From Paenibacillus faecis (GTDB lineage Bacteria > Bacillota > Bacilli > Paenibacillales > Paenibacillaceae), in the NCBI RefSeq assembly GCF_008084145.1, contig NZ_VSDO01000001.1, positions 1,006,840 to 1,070,839 on the forward strand: a stretch of 64,000 nucleotides of DNA. The letters run 5' to 3'. Under the pieces are notes generated by a model. It searched no databases. It had not been told where the DNA came from and saw nothing but the letters and a program-made list of their open reading frames with translations. The number at the start of each line of letters is the position of its first letter. Position 1 is the first letter of the stretch. Shown here piece by piece: positions 39,087-47,190 of this stretch. A program made the position numbers and the translations under genes.

Positions 39087-39989
39087 TTACACCGCTCTAT
39101 GAAAGGCAGAGGTGTCTTCCAGTGTCCTCACCCATATTGAGAACTTCGCTGGAGACATTTTTCTTAAGTTACCGTGAATTTTTCGGTTGTTGTAAAAGTC
39201 CATGTATTGGTCTAGTGCCTCATAAGCTTCATCCAGGGTCATAAAGTCCCTCCGGCTAAACAGATGGCGCTCCAGGACGCTGTGAAACGACTCAATGTAG
39301 GCGTTCATATTGGGGGACCGTGGCGGAATACGCTCATGAATAAGATCCAAGCTTTCACAGGTATCCCCAAATAGCTTGCTAACGAACTGTGGACCATTGT
39401 CTGTACGAACCACCGGCATGGGCTCGCCGGGCTCTATACGGTCTTGCAAGGCATACCATAAGGTTTGGACGACTTGTTTAGCTTCGCATACCGGGCCTCT
39501 ATACTGCCCTACTACCATTCGGTCAAACACATCTATAATGCTGAGTATAAAAAAGAACCGTTCCTGCCCGATCGCGTATCCGTATTTAATGTCCATTTGC
39601 CAAAGTTGGTTTGACCCCGTTATAACTCGATTTCTCGGTAATCGACGAGGGTGAGAGCGTAGGCGCTTTCTAGGTTTCTGCAATATGTCTAACTCTTGGC
39701 AAAGTCGATAAGACTTCTTTTTGTTGAAGATGAGATCATACTTATCTCGAAGGGATTGGGCTAGAAACTTATAACCATAGACAAACTCTTCTCCTTCAAG
39801 GAGTTCAAGCAGCCATTCTTTAATTTGTGCGTCGCTAACTTTCTCACCTGTAGTCGTGTATGAGTATCCCGGCACAGGGCGCCCTGCACGGCTTTCGGTT
39901 GGACGTTCTTCGCCTTTTTCTGCTGACTGGGCCAGTCGCTTTTTACGGTCGTAATACGTTGATTCTGACAACCCAAGAATGCGCAGCAC
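39087..39989 (-). CDS. IS3-family transposase OrfB (DDE integrase domain)
   Basis: The frame gives 300 residues from a GTG, but the natural product is probably the OrfAB fusion. An HTH_21-like region is followed by the retroviral-integrase fold: first Asp in LWQMDIKYGY, second in VVRTDNGPQFV, and the Glu in NMNAYIESFHSVLERH, so the DDE triad is intact. The frame is in -1 phase to orfA and stays open upstream through the slippery site. No stop or deletion is seen, so the element may still be active. Confidence 0.92.
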   Translation of the reverse strand: MLRILGLSESTYYDRKKRLAQSAEKGEERPTESRAGRPVPGYSYTTTGEKVSDAQIKEWLLELLEGEEFVYGYKFLAQSLRDKYDLIFNKKKSYRLCQELDILQKPRKRLRSHPRRLPRNRVITGSNQLWQMDIKYGYAIGQERFFFILSIIDVFDRMVVGQYRGPVCEAKQVVQTLWYALQDRIEPGEPMPVVRTDNGPQFVSKLFGDTCESLDLIHERIPPRSPNMNAYIESFHSVLERHLFSRRDFMTLDEAYEALDQYMDFYNNRKIHGNLRKMSPAKFSIWVRTLEDTSAFHRAV

Positions 39990-40027
39990 AACAGCTGCCG
40001 GTTCCCCCCGCTTAATGAATGGGTCGG

Positions 40028-40357
40028 CTATTTCAAATTTTTCAGATAAGCGGGGTTTTGCTTTTTTAGCAACTCTCGCAAAATTTCGATTTCGAGTTCT
40101 TTTTCACCAAGGACTTTAACGGCCTTTTGGTAGCGTTGCTCTACCTCCTGCAGGCGTTGCAACTCTTGAACATGTTCGTCTGCCGCAGGAATTTCTTCAG
40201 GCGAAATAGAGTCCCGATGATCTCGAATCCAACTACGGACAGTCTCAGGGTGGACGTCGTACATTCGAGCCAATACCCCCACCTTAACACCTGCCATCGC
40301 TTCTTTCACAACTTTTAAACGTTTTTCTTCATTCAACCTTTTTCCCATACCGATCAT
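40028..40357 (-). CDS. IS3-family OrfA helix-turn-helix protein
   Basis: The 109-residue protein has the IS3 OrfA plan: an N-terminal helix-turn-helix (EEKRLKVVKEAMAGVKVGVL, then DVHPETVRSWIRDHR) and a C-terminal leucine-zipper-like coiled coil (VQELQRLQEVEQRYQKAVKV). It binds the element ends and, fused to OrfB by frameshifting, makes the active transposase. The frameshift signal lies near its end. Confidence 0.9.
   Translation of the reverse strand: MIGMGKRLNEEKRLKVVKEAMAGVKVGVLARMYDVHPETVRSWIRDHRDSISPEEIPAADEHVQELQRLQEVEQRYQKAVKVLGEKELEIEILRELLKKQNPAYLKNLK
40061..40067 (-). other. A AAA AAG slippery heptamer for -1 frameshifting
   Basis: In orfA phase the minus strand reads CTA AAA AAG, the classic IS3 slippery site. 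A -1 slip here enters the frame that continues into orfB without a stop. Confidence 0.8.
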
Positions 40358-40422
40358 CTCCCTTTGTCCTAAGTTTAAATTATTGGGCAGGGAGACTCCA
40401 GTTTAATTAGGGGGCCTTAGAG

Positions 40423-40490
40423 GATTTGCAGGAATTTTGAAGTTTTTGTTCCGAACAAGAAAAAAACATGCAGATATGCAGGAATTCATT
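40423..40490 (-). repeat. R1 copy C, right part
   Basis: R1 resumes with GATTTGCAGGAATTTTGAA and runs to ATGCAGATATGCAGGAATT. Together with 38885-39010 it rebuilds one R1 core. Confidence 0.8.
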
Positions 40491-40631
40491 GTGATCCACG
40501 TTGTCTGATGAAGCACGATACTAGGTTGAACCAAAAAATTGGCGTTGAGAAGGATGTGACAGGGTTTCGGATATACGTTGCCAACATCCACAATTGCAGA
40601 TATAAAGTCTCACCGTCGGAGTCTACATCAA

Positions 40632-40830
40632 TAACGGGAAAATATCCTGTTAATGTACCGCCCTTGGCTTTTCGATCAGAGTTAGCTGGAAAAGTTCCAT
40701 CTATTTCACGGCCCTATTGCCGATATACACCATTTCAGGCGAATTAGCGGGAGGTTTTCCGGCTAATTCGCCTCTGTAGCCGCTTACGTACCCAATTTAA
40801 CGGGAAGAATTCCCTTTAATTCTCAAACCA
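40632..40830 (+). repeat. Array of four diverged hairpin units, about 53 bp each
   Basis: Units begin TAACGGG (40632), TAGCTGG (40683), TAGCGGG (40745) and TAACGGG (40798). Each has a hairpin of the form TARC.GGAA..TTCC..TAA, and the first three are followed by a C-rich CGCC/GGCC block with CC or GCCG. In the third unit GGCGAATTAGC and GCTAATTCGCC (40738-40748, 40762-40772) are a perfect dyad. The rest of the 40,491-41,092 gap has no gene. Confidence 0.6.
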
Positions 40831-40973
40831 AAGATGTAGTTGCAGACCAAGAGTGTGAAAAGAACCCTCTGCACCGCTGAATAATATGCAAATCAATAGC
40901 AACCTATATAGGTAAATTATAGGTTAATAGTTTAAGCAGTTCGGAGCCCCAGATCCCCAAGCTTCGTTCGACG

Positions 40974-40998
40974 ACCCGGCAGCCCCGGGTATTTTTTT
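40974..40998 (+). terminator. Terminator-like hairpin ahead of degV
   Basis: ACCCGG and CCGGGT enclose a short loop, followed by ATTTTTTTG. No plus-strand gene ends here, so it is either a leader attenuator for degV or a block against incoming transcription. Confidence 0.6.
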
Positions 40999-41092
40999 GT
41001 GTTCGTCTCGCCCTCCCGCTCTCAAAAGATGTTAAACGGTGAAGCTTTTTGATAGAATATAAGCTGGACTAACTGAATCTAAGGAGATATTT

Positions 41093-41950
41093 ATGTCAAA
41101 GGTCAAAATTTTCGCCGACAGCACTTCCGATTTGCCCGCAGCTTGGCTTACCGAATACCGGATCGGCATCATTCCGCTCTACGTCGTCTTTGGGGACGAA
41201 ACGTTCAAAGACGGTGTGGATATGACCCCGACCGAGCTTTATCGCAAGGTGGAGACCGGCGGCAGTCTTCCGAAAACGACGGCGCCTTCGCCGAAAGATT
41301 TTATGGACGCCTTTGCTCCTTATATTGATCGCGGGGAGGACATCGTCTACATCAGCCTGTCTTCCAAGCTCTCTTCCACCTATCAGAACGCGCTGATCGC
41401 CGCCGGTGAATTTCCGGAGGACCGGGTGCACGTCGTCGACTCGCTCAACCTGTGCAGCGGGATCGGCCTCCTCGTCATGAAGGCGGTGAGAGCGGCGCAG
41501 CAAGGGTTGGCCGCCCGGGAGATCGTCCCCCTTCTCGAGCAATGCCGGGACCGGGTGGAAACCGAATTTGTCATCGATACCCTGGAATACCTCTATAAAG
41601 GCGGACGTTGTTCCGGCATGCAGAACTTCATCGGCAGCCTGCTTCAAATCCGGCCGGTACTCAAGCTGGTGGAGGGGAATATCATCCCCGCCTATAAGGT
41701 GCGCGGCAGAAAAGAAAAGGCCGTCCAGCAGATGCTCGACAACGCCCTTTCCGATATCGCGAACATGGACGGGGATCTGATCATCGTCGCCCATACGCAC
41801 GCCGAGGACGACGCTCGCCGTCTTGCCGCGATCCTGAGGGAACGGACCGGCTCGGAAGTAGCGATTTCCGAAGCGGGCTGCGTGATCTCCAGCCACTGCG
41901 GACCTGGCACCGTAGCCATTATGTATACCCGAAAAAACATTCCCGCTTAA
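41093..41950 (+). CDS. DegV-family fatty-acid-binding protein, first copy
   Basis: The 285-residue protein has the two-domain DegV fold: IFADSTSDLPAAWL with the fatty-acid-binding Ser/Thr, KTTAPSPKDFMDAF, ISLSSKLSSTYQNAL with the conserved Ser-Ser, VIDTLEYLYKGGRCS, and CVISSHCGPGTVAIMY at the end. Such proteins bind fatty acids; in some Gram-positives they serve as FakB for fatty-acid kinase FakA, which is not seen here. CTAAGGAG lies before the ATG. The next gene is a close paralogue 38 bp downstream. Confidence 0.93.
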   Translation: MSKVKIFADSTSDLPAAWLTEYRIGIIPLYVVFGDETFKDGVDMTPTELYRKVETGGSLPKTTAPSPKDFMDAFAPYIDRGEDIVYISLSSKLSSTYQNALIAAGEFPEDRVHVVDSLNLCSGIGLLVMKAVRAAQQGLAAREIVPLLEQCRDRVETEFVIDTLEYLYKGGRCSGMQNFIGSLLQIRPVLKLVEGNIIPAYKVRGRKEKAVQQMLDNALSDIANMDGDLIIVAHTHAEDDARRLAAILRERTGSEVAISEAGCVISSHCGPGTVAIMYTRKNIPA

Positions 41951-41988
41951 ATCTTTCGTTTAGCGAAAAACCGAAAGGGGATTTTCTA

Positions 41989-42840
41989 ATGGGAGCCATT
42001 AAAATTTTTGCGGACAGCACCTGTGACCTGCCTCCTTCATGGATCAACGACCATGAAATCGGAATCGTTCCGCTCTATGTCACCTTCGAGGATACGAATT
42101 ACCGGGACGGCGTCGACCTGAAGACCGAACAGCTTTACGCAAAAGTAGACGCCACCGGAAAGCTGCCGAAGACGGCGGCCCCTTCCCCGGCCGATTTTAT
42201 ATCGGCGTTTGCTCCATATGTGAACGAAGGCAGACAGATCCTTTACATAAGCCTTTCCTCGGAGCTGTCTTCGACGTACCAGAACGCCTTGATTGCCGCC
42301 GGTGAATTTCCCGACGGCCAGGTGACGGTGTTCGATTCACTCAACCTGTCCACCGGGATCGGCCTGCAGGTCATGAAGGCGGTCAGAGCCGCCGACGAGG
42401 GAAAAACGGTGCCCGAAATCGTCTCGCTTCTGGAGCGGATTCGCCCCAAGGTGGAAACCGAGTTCGTCATCGATTCGCTCGACTATCTATACAAAGGCGG
42501 TCGCTGCTCCGGCATGCAAAACCTCGTCGGCAGCTTGCTTCGCATCCGTCCGGTGATCAAGGTCATCGACGGCAAAATGACGCCGGCCTACAAAATCCGC
42601 GGCAGCCGGGAAAAAGCGCTGGACCAGCTGCTGAACAACGCCCTCAGCCGGGTCGGCGAAATGGATAAGGACCTGATCTTCGTCACGCATTCTTTGGCGG
42701 ATGAAGATGCGCTTCTGCTGCAAAAAGAACTCCAGGCCAGAACCGGAGCAAGAGAAGTCGCCATTTCCAGCGCCGGCTGCGTCATCTCCAGCCACTGCGG
42801 CGCCAAAACGATCGGCATTCTGTACACCAAGGCCGTGTAA
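41989..42840 (+). CDS. DegV-family fatty-acid-binding protein, second copy
   Basis: The 283-residue protein is collinear with its upstream neighbour and shares the motifs FADSTCDLPPSW, KTAAPSPADF, ISLSSELSSTYQNALIAAGEFPDG, DSLDYLYKGGRCSGM and CVISSHCGAKTIGILY. The two genes arose by tandem duplication; differences cluster in the middle of the second domain and around the binding loop, which could change chain preference. AAAGGGG lies before the ATG, and a terminator follows, so the pair is one transcript. Confidence 0.93.
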   Translation: MGAIKIFADSTCDLPPSWINDHEIGIVPLYVTFEDTNYRDGVDLKTEQLYAKVDATGKLPKTAAPSPADFISAFAPYVNEGRQILYISLSSELSSTYQNALIAAGEFPDGQVTVFDSLNLSTGIGLQVMKAVRAADEGKTVPEIVSLLERIRPKVETEFVIDSLDYLYKGGRCSGMQNLVGSLLRIRPVIKVIDGKMTPAYKIRGSREKALDQLLNNALSRVGEMDKDLIFVTHSLADEDALLLQKELQARTGAREVAISSAGCVISSHCGAKTIGILYTKAV

Positions 42841-42851
42841 CCGGTTAGCAA

Positions 42852-42882
42852 AGAGCCTCGCCTATGCGGCGAGGCTTTTTGC
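42852..42882 (+). terminator. Intrinsic terminator of the degV pair
   Basis: AGCCTCGCC (42854-42862) and GGCGAGGCT (42868-42876) form a 9-bp stem followed by TTTT. It touches the stop of the convergent kinase gene. Confidence 0.9.
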
Positions 42883-45779
42883 TACAGGTTCCCGGAAGGA
42901 TTTTCTGATCGGGATTCATTGTGAATCGGAATTCTCTCCGTTTGATCCAGTTCCCCGCTCCAGCTCGCGAGCAGCTTGCGAATCTCTTCCTCGTTGACGG
43001 GTTTGCTCAGAATGGCGGACATCCCGCTGGCCAGACAACGCTCCCGCTTCTCCGTACCTCCGCAGGAGCTAAGTCCGATCATGAGGGGAAGCTTGTCTAC
43101 CGGCAGCAGCCGACGAACGAGCCTGGCCGTTTTGATTCCGTCCATGACGGGCATCTCGATATTCAGGAAGATCAGATCATACTGTTTCTCCGTGACGGCC
43201 TGAATGACCTCCATGCCATTGTGCACGATGTCGGGCTTATACCCCATTTGCTCAAACAGCTGGGCAAAGGCCTGGCAGGTGACGGGATGATCCTCCGCCA
43301 CCAGAATCGAAAGGCCGGCTTTTCCGTTCTCCGTGTCCGCGGTGTCCGCGGTGTCCGCGGTGTCCGCCGCGTTCGAGGCGATTCCCCATTGCCCGTCCGC
43401 ACTTGCACTTCCTTGGGCTCCTGCGGCGACTTCCTCCCCTGCGCCAAACCGTTTTTCTTCCGAGAAATCTTGTTTAGAACGATCGGCAAACAGGGTGAAG
43501 GTAAACGTGGAGCCGGCACCGTCGACGCTGTCCACGGCGATCGTTCCGCCCAGCATCTCCACGATCTTCTTGCAGATGGCCAGTCCCAAACCTGTTCCGC
43601 CATATTTCCGGTTCATGATCGGATGCACCTGGGAGAAGGATTGGAACAAGCGGTTCAGCTTGCCGGACGGAATGCCGATGCCCGTATCGGAGATACGGAA
43701 CTCCAGCAAGTCCGCCGATTCATGTCCCGAAGATCGTTTGACCTCCACGCGGATTTCACCCCGCTCCGTAAATTTCACGGCGTTCCCGATTAAATTGACC
43801 AACACCTGACGGAGACGGGAAGGATCGCTATAGACTTGCGAAGGGACATCGGGCGCGATAGCATAGCCCAGCTCGATTCCTTTTTTGGCGGCTTCCGGCA
43901 AGAACAACTCCACCGCGGCTGCGACACAACTCTCCAGATGAAACGTCTCGTATTCCAGCGCCATTTTGCCGGCCTCGATTTTACTGAAATCGAGCACATC
44001 GTTCAGGATGGACAACAGCGCCCGGCTGCTGCTGGAAATCACTTCCGCGTAGTATCGCTGGTCCTCGTCCAACTGCGTCTCGAGCAGCAAATCCGTCATG
44101 CTGATGACCCCGTTCATCGGCGTTCTGATCTCATGGCTCATCATCGCCAGAAACTCCGATTTCGCCTGAGTGGCCTTCTCCGCCGATTCCTTAGCTCTCA
44201 TGATCTCCCGTTCGCCGGTAATATCGTTGAAGACAACGACGGCACCGATCAGTTGGCCCCGTTCGATCATCGGATTTACCCGATATTCCACCAGAAAGCT
44301 TGAGCCATCCCTTCTCCAGAACACATCTTCCTTGATCACACGCGGCTTTCCGTCCTTCAAGGTCTGAATAATCGGACATTCCTCCATCGGGTAAGCCGCC
44401 CCGTCGATTTTGGTGTGGTGAATCAACGCGTGGTTGGATTGGCCGATAAATTCGGACACTTCATACCCCAGCATTTCGGCGGCAGCGGTATTGATGAACA
44501 CGGTTTTTCCATTTTCGTCCAGCCCGTAGATCCCTTCGGAAACCGAGCCCAAAATCAAGGCATGCAGGTAACTGAGTTTTTCGATTTGCTCGACATACCG
44601 CGTTCTTTCGGTGATATCGGTCGCTATACCGAAAACGCCGACGACCCGCTCGTCCACGATGATCGGCACGTTGGTGACCGCAATCTCCATCGGGCTACCG
44701 TCTTTGCGGATGACGGTCGTTTCGTAATTTTGCGGATTGCCTTTTTTCGCCTGCTCGAAATGATAGAGTGTCGGGGTCAGGTCTTCACGGTCAATGATCT
44801 GCTGAAAGTCCATCCCCAGCAATTCTTCGCGGCCATAACCGAGCAAGGCTTCCAAATTGGAGTTTAACGAGGTATACCTGCCGTTCAAATCCATCGAATA
44901 CACACTGGAAGGACTGTACTCGAACAGGGAGCGGTAACGCTGCTGGCTCTCCTGGAGACGGCGTTCGCTTTGCTTTCGCTCGGTTACGTCCCGGGAGATG
45001 GAGATGATCTCTCCGATTTCACCGGAATCCAGATAGCGGTATCTTCCCGTACTCTCAAACCAGATATACCGGCCGTCTTTATGGCGGACCCGATAGGATA
45101 GCGTATAGACGCTCCGGGAATTCATGCTGGTTCGCATATATTCCCGGACCGAATCGACATCTTCGGGATGCAAATAATCGTAGGCGCTCGTGCCGATGAT
45201 CTCCTCGGGCTCGTATCCGAGCAGGGCGTAAGAAGAAGGAGACGCATAGAGATAGATGTTCTTTTCATCGGCCGTATGCCTGGAGATCAAATCCATGGAA
45301 TACTCGGAAATCAACCGATACTGCCCTTCGCTTTCGCGCAAAGCTTCCTCCATCCGGTGCTTCTCCGTCATGCCTTTAACCTGGTTGGCTTTCTCGGCCG
45401 TAATGTCCCTGGTGATCGAGAACACGCCGACGACTTCAGCTTCATGCCGGATCGGAATATATGTCGTATAACCGTCCCGGATCTCCCCATCCTTCCGTCT
45501 GAAAGAGATCTCGAAGGTCCCGGTTTCTCCGTTTAGCGCTTTCAGAAAATACTCTTCTTTTTTCTTTCTCCCCTGTTCGCAAAACAGCTCGTCCAGCGAC
45601 AAATGTACAAAATGGGAAGCCGGATATCCGGTCATTGTTTCGGTCGCGCGATTCACTTCCACATAGTTTCCATTTGCATCGATAATACAAATCGCGTCAG
45701 GCAGGTTATCGTACAGTAACTTGTAAGTGCTATCCTCGGAAATGAGCTGCTTTAGTAGTCCGCATTTATCCTTTGGCAC
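42882..45779 (-). CDS. Four-PAS hybrid histidine kinase with an Asn-substituted receiver domain
   Basis: The 965-residue soluble kinase has four PAS domains (about 16-130, 150-268, 278-392, 400-522), a HisKA domain with His549 in MMSHEIRTPMNG, an ATPase domain with NLIGNAVKF, DTGIGIPSG and GGTGLGLAIC, a linker with four Ala-Asp-Thr units (805-816), and a receiver (823-945). The receiver keeps the acid pair in VAEDHPV, the Ser in GLSSC and the Lys in LSKPV, but the phospho-acceptor is Asn873 in LIFLNIEMPVMDG. It therefore should not accept phosphate in the usual way. There is no membrane segment, so PAS ligands are probably intracellular. The start is GTG with AAAGGAG upstream. No response-regulator gene is adjacent. 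Confidence 0.93.
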   Translation of the reverse strand: MPKDKCGLLKQLISEDSTYKLLYDNLPDAICIIDANGNYVEVNRATETMTGYPASHFVHLSLDELFCEQGRKKKEEYFLKALNGETGTFEISFRRKDGEIRDGYTTYIPIRHEAEVVGVFSITRDITAEKANQVKGMTEKHRMEEALRESEGQYRLISEYSMDLISRHTADEKNIYLYASPSSYALLGYEPEEIIGTSAYDYLHPEDVDSVREYMRTSMNSRSVYTLSYRVRHKDGRYIWFESTGRYRYLDSGEIGEIISISRDVTERKQSERRLQESQQRYRSLFEYSPSSVYSMDLNGRYTSLNSNLEALLGYGREELLGMDFQQIIDREDLTPTLYHFEQAKKGNPQNYETTVIRKDGSPMEIAVTNVPIIVDERVVGVFGIATDITERTRYVEQIEKLSYLHALILGSVSEGIYGLDENGKTVFINTAAAEMLGYEVSEFIGQSNHALIHHTKIDGAAYPMEECPIIQTLKDGKPRVIKEDVFWRRDGSSFLVEYRVNPMIERGQLIGAVVVFNDITGEREIMRAKESAEKATQAKSEFLAMMSHEIRTPMNGVISMTDLLLETQLDEDQRYYAEVISSSSRALLSILNDVLDFSKIEAGKMALEYETFHLESCVAAAVELFLPEAAKKGIELGYAIAPDVPSQVYSDPSRLRQVLVNLIGNAVKFTERGEIRVEVKRSSGHESADLLEFRISDTGIGIPSGKLNRLFQSFSQVHPIMNRKYGGTGLGLAICKKIVEMLGGTIAVDSVDGAGSTFTFTLFADRSKQDFSEEKRFGAGEEVAAGAQGSASADGQWGIASNAADTADTADTADTENGKAGLSILVAEDHPVTCQAFAQLFEQMGYKPDIVHNGMEVIQAVTEKQYDLIFLNIEMPVMDGIKTARLVRRLLPVDKLPLMIGLSSCGGTEKRERCLASGMSAILSKPVNEEEIRKLLASWSGELDQTERIPIHNESRSENPSGNL
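43333..43368 (-). repeat. Four 9-bp in-frame repeats coding Ala-Asp-Thr
   Basis: GTGTCCGCG is repeated four times (the last copy ends GCC). It codes four Ala-Asp-Thr units in the linker between the kinase core and receiver. Length changes by whole units would keep the frame. Confidence 0.9.
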
Positions 45780-46023
45780 GGTTGACGGCTCCTTTTCTTC
45801 TAGAATAGATTCACCAAGTTAGTTTTGCATCACCCTTCATTCTACCTGATTCCCGAAAAAGATGGGTAGGGTCGATATGCCTAGAATCGTCCCGGTAAAC
45901 TCCCCCCAAAAAAGCCGGTTTCAAAAACCGCCAAGCGCCCGCTCACATAACACGGCTGCGCGTGAATATACTTTATTTACAACTGATCACCGTTCAAGCA
46001 TGCGATTTGGGGAGGTGTGCACG

Positions 46024-47190
46024 ATGTCATCGTTTCAACCGGACAAAGCCAATTTTATCGTTTCCAAAGAGGATTGGTCGCTGCACCGCAAAGGCTACCA
46101 GGATCAGCAGCGGCACCAGGAGAAGGTCAGAGAGGTCATCAAGCAAAACTTGCCCGATCTGGTCACGGAAGAGAACATTATCATGTCGGACGGAAAACAA
46201 ATTATCAAGGTTCCCCTCCGCAATCTGGAGGAATACCGCTTTATTCATAATTTTCAGAAACAGAAACATGTCGGCCAAGGAGACGGGGACAGTGAAGTGG
46301 GGGATGTTTTGGCGCAGGATTCCCCCAAGGATGCCGGGAAGGGAGGAAAAGCCGGCGATCAGCCCGGGGCCGATGTGGTGGAAGCCGAAATCAGTCTGGA
46401 GGACCTGGAGGACTTGATTTTCGATGAACTGGAGCTTCCTTATATTGAGGATAAAAATAAAGAAGAACTCGAATCGGTCTCCTTCCGCTTCAACGACATC
46501 CGCAAAAAGGGCTTAATGTCCAATATCGACAAAAAGCGCACCATTCTGGAGAATCTCCGCCGCAACGCGATATCGGGGGTTCGGGGCATTCACGGAATTT
46601 CTCCGGACGATCTCCGCTTCAAAACCTGGGAGGATGTGCGTCTTCCGAAATCCAACGCCGTCATCATTGCGATGATGGACACCTCGGGCTCGATGGGAGC
46701 GTTCGAGAAATACTGCGCCCGCAGCTTCTTCTTCTGGATGACCCGCTTTCTGCGCCGTCAATACGAAAAGGTGGAAATCGTCTTTCTCGCTCATCATACC
46801 GAAGCCAAGGAAGTCAGCGAGCAGGACTTTTTTACCCGCGGAGAAAGCGGAGGTACGATCTGTTCCTCGGTCTATCAAAAAGCGCTGGACATCATCGACG
46901 GGCGCTATCCCCCTTCCAGCTACAATATTTACCCTTTTCACTTCTCCGACGGCGACAACCTGACCTCCGACAACGACCGCTGCATCCGGCTGATCGGCGA
47001 ATTATTGGAACGCAGCAATATGTTCGGATACGGGGAGGTCAACCAATACAACCGCGGAAGCACACTGATGTCCGCCTACCGGAATTTGAAGCAGGACCGG
47101 TTTATGTACTACGTGATCAAGGAAAAAGGGGAAGTCTACCGCGCCTTGAAGCACTTTTTTCATAAGCGGGAAAAGGAGGCACGTTCATGA
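46024..47190 (+). CDS. yhbH: YhbH (DUF444/YeaH family) sporulation protein
   Basis: The 388-residue protein belongs to DUF444. It opens [20 protein letters not shown], has an acidic low-complexity stretch near 95-135, and a von Willebrand A-like C-terminal half ([13 protein letters not shown], the MIDAS-type motif near residue 222, then [12 protein letters not shown] and [13 protein letters not shown]). In Bacillus it is a sporulation gene; in enterobacteria its relative YeaH works with the PrkA-type kinase YeaG. GGGGAGGTG lies 6 bases before the ATG. It overlaps spoVR by 4 bp, and prkA lies 5 kb away on the other strand. Confidence 0.94.
   Translation: MSSFQPDKANFIVSKEDWSLHRKGYQDQQRHQEKVREVIKQNLPDLVTEENIIMSDGKQIIKVPLRNLEEYRFIHNFQKQKHVGQGDGDSEVGDVLAQDSPKDAGKGGKAGDQPGADVVEAEISLEDLEDLIFDELELPYIEDKNKEELESVSFRFNDIRKKGLMSNIDKKRTILENLRRNAISGVRGIHGISPDDLRFKTWEDVRLPKSNAVIIAMMDTSGSMGAFEKYCARSFFFWMTRFLRRQYEKVEIVFLAHHTEAKEVSEQDFFTRGESGGTICSSVYQKALDIIDGRYPPSSYNIYPFHFSDGDNLTSDNDRCIRLIGELLERSNMFGYGEVNQYNRGSTLMSAYRNLKQDRFMYYVIKEKGEVYRALKHFFHKREKEARS

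Larger units (their letters stand above)
39011..40422 (-). mobile_element. Complete IS3-family insertion sequence inside R1
   Basis: The 1,412-bp element has imperfect inverted ends built on TAGGCCCCCTTA at the left and its partner TAAGGGCCTA-like, read inward as TAAGGCCCCCTAA, at the right. GATT at 39007-39010 and 40423-40426 is the likely 4-bp target duplication. It carries overlapping orfA and orfB on the minus strand. The flanks join into an uninterrupted R1 core, which fixes the ends. Confidence 0.88.

Noticed and set aside
40632-40830. Hairpin array read as a CRISPR array
   Set aside because: Units are diverged over their full length and have no constant repeat with variable spacer; no cas genes in the window.
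45895-45930. GCCGGTTT/AACCGCC stem as a terminator
   Set aside because: No gene ends there on either strand and the stem is short and imperfect.
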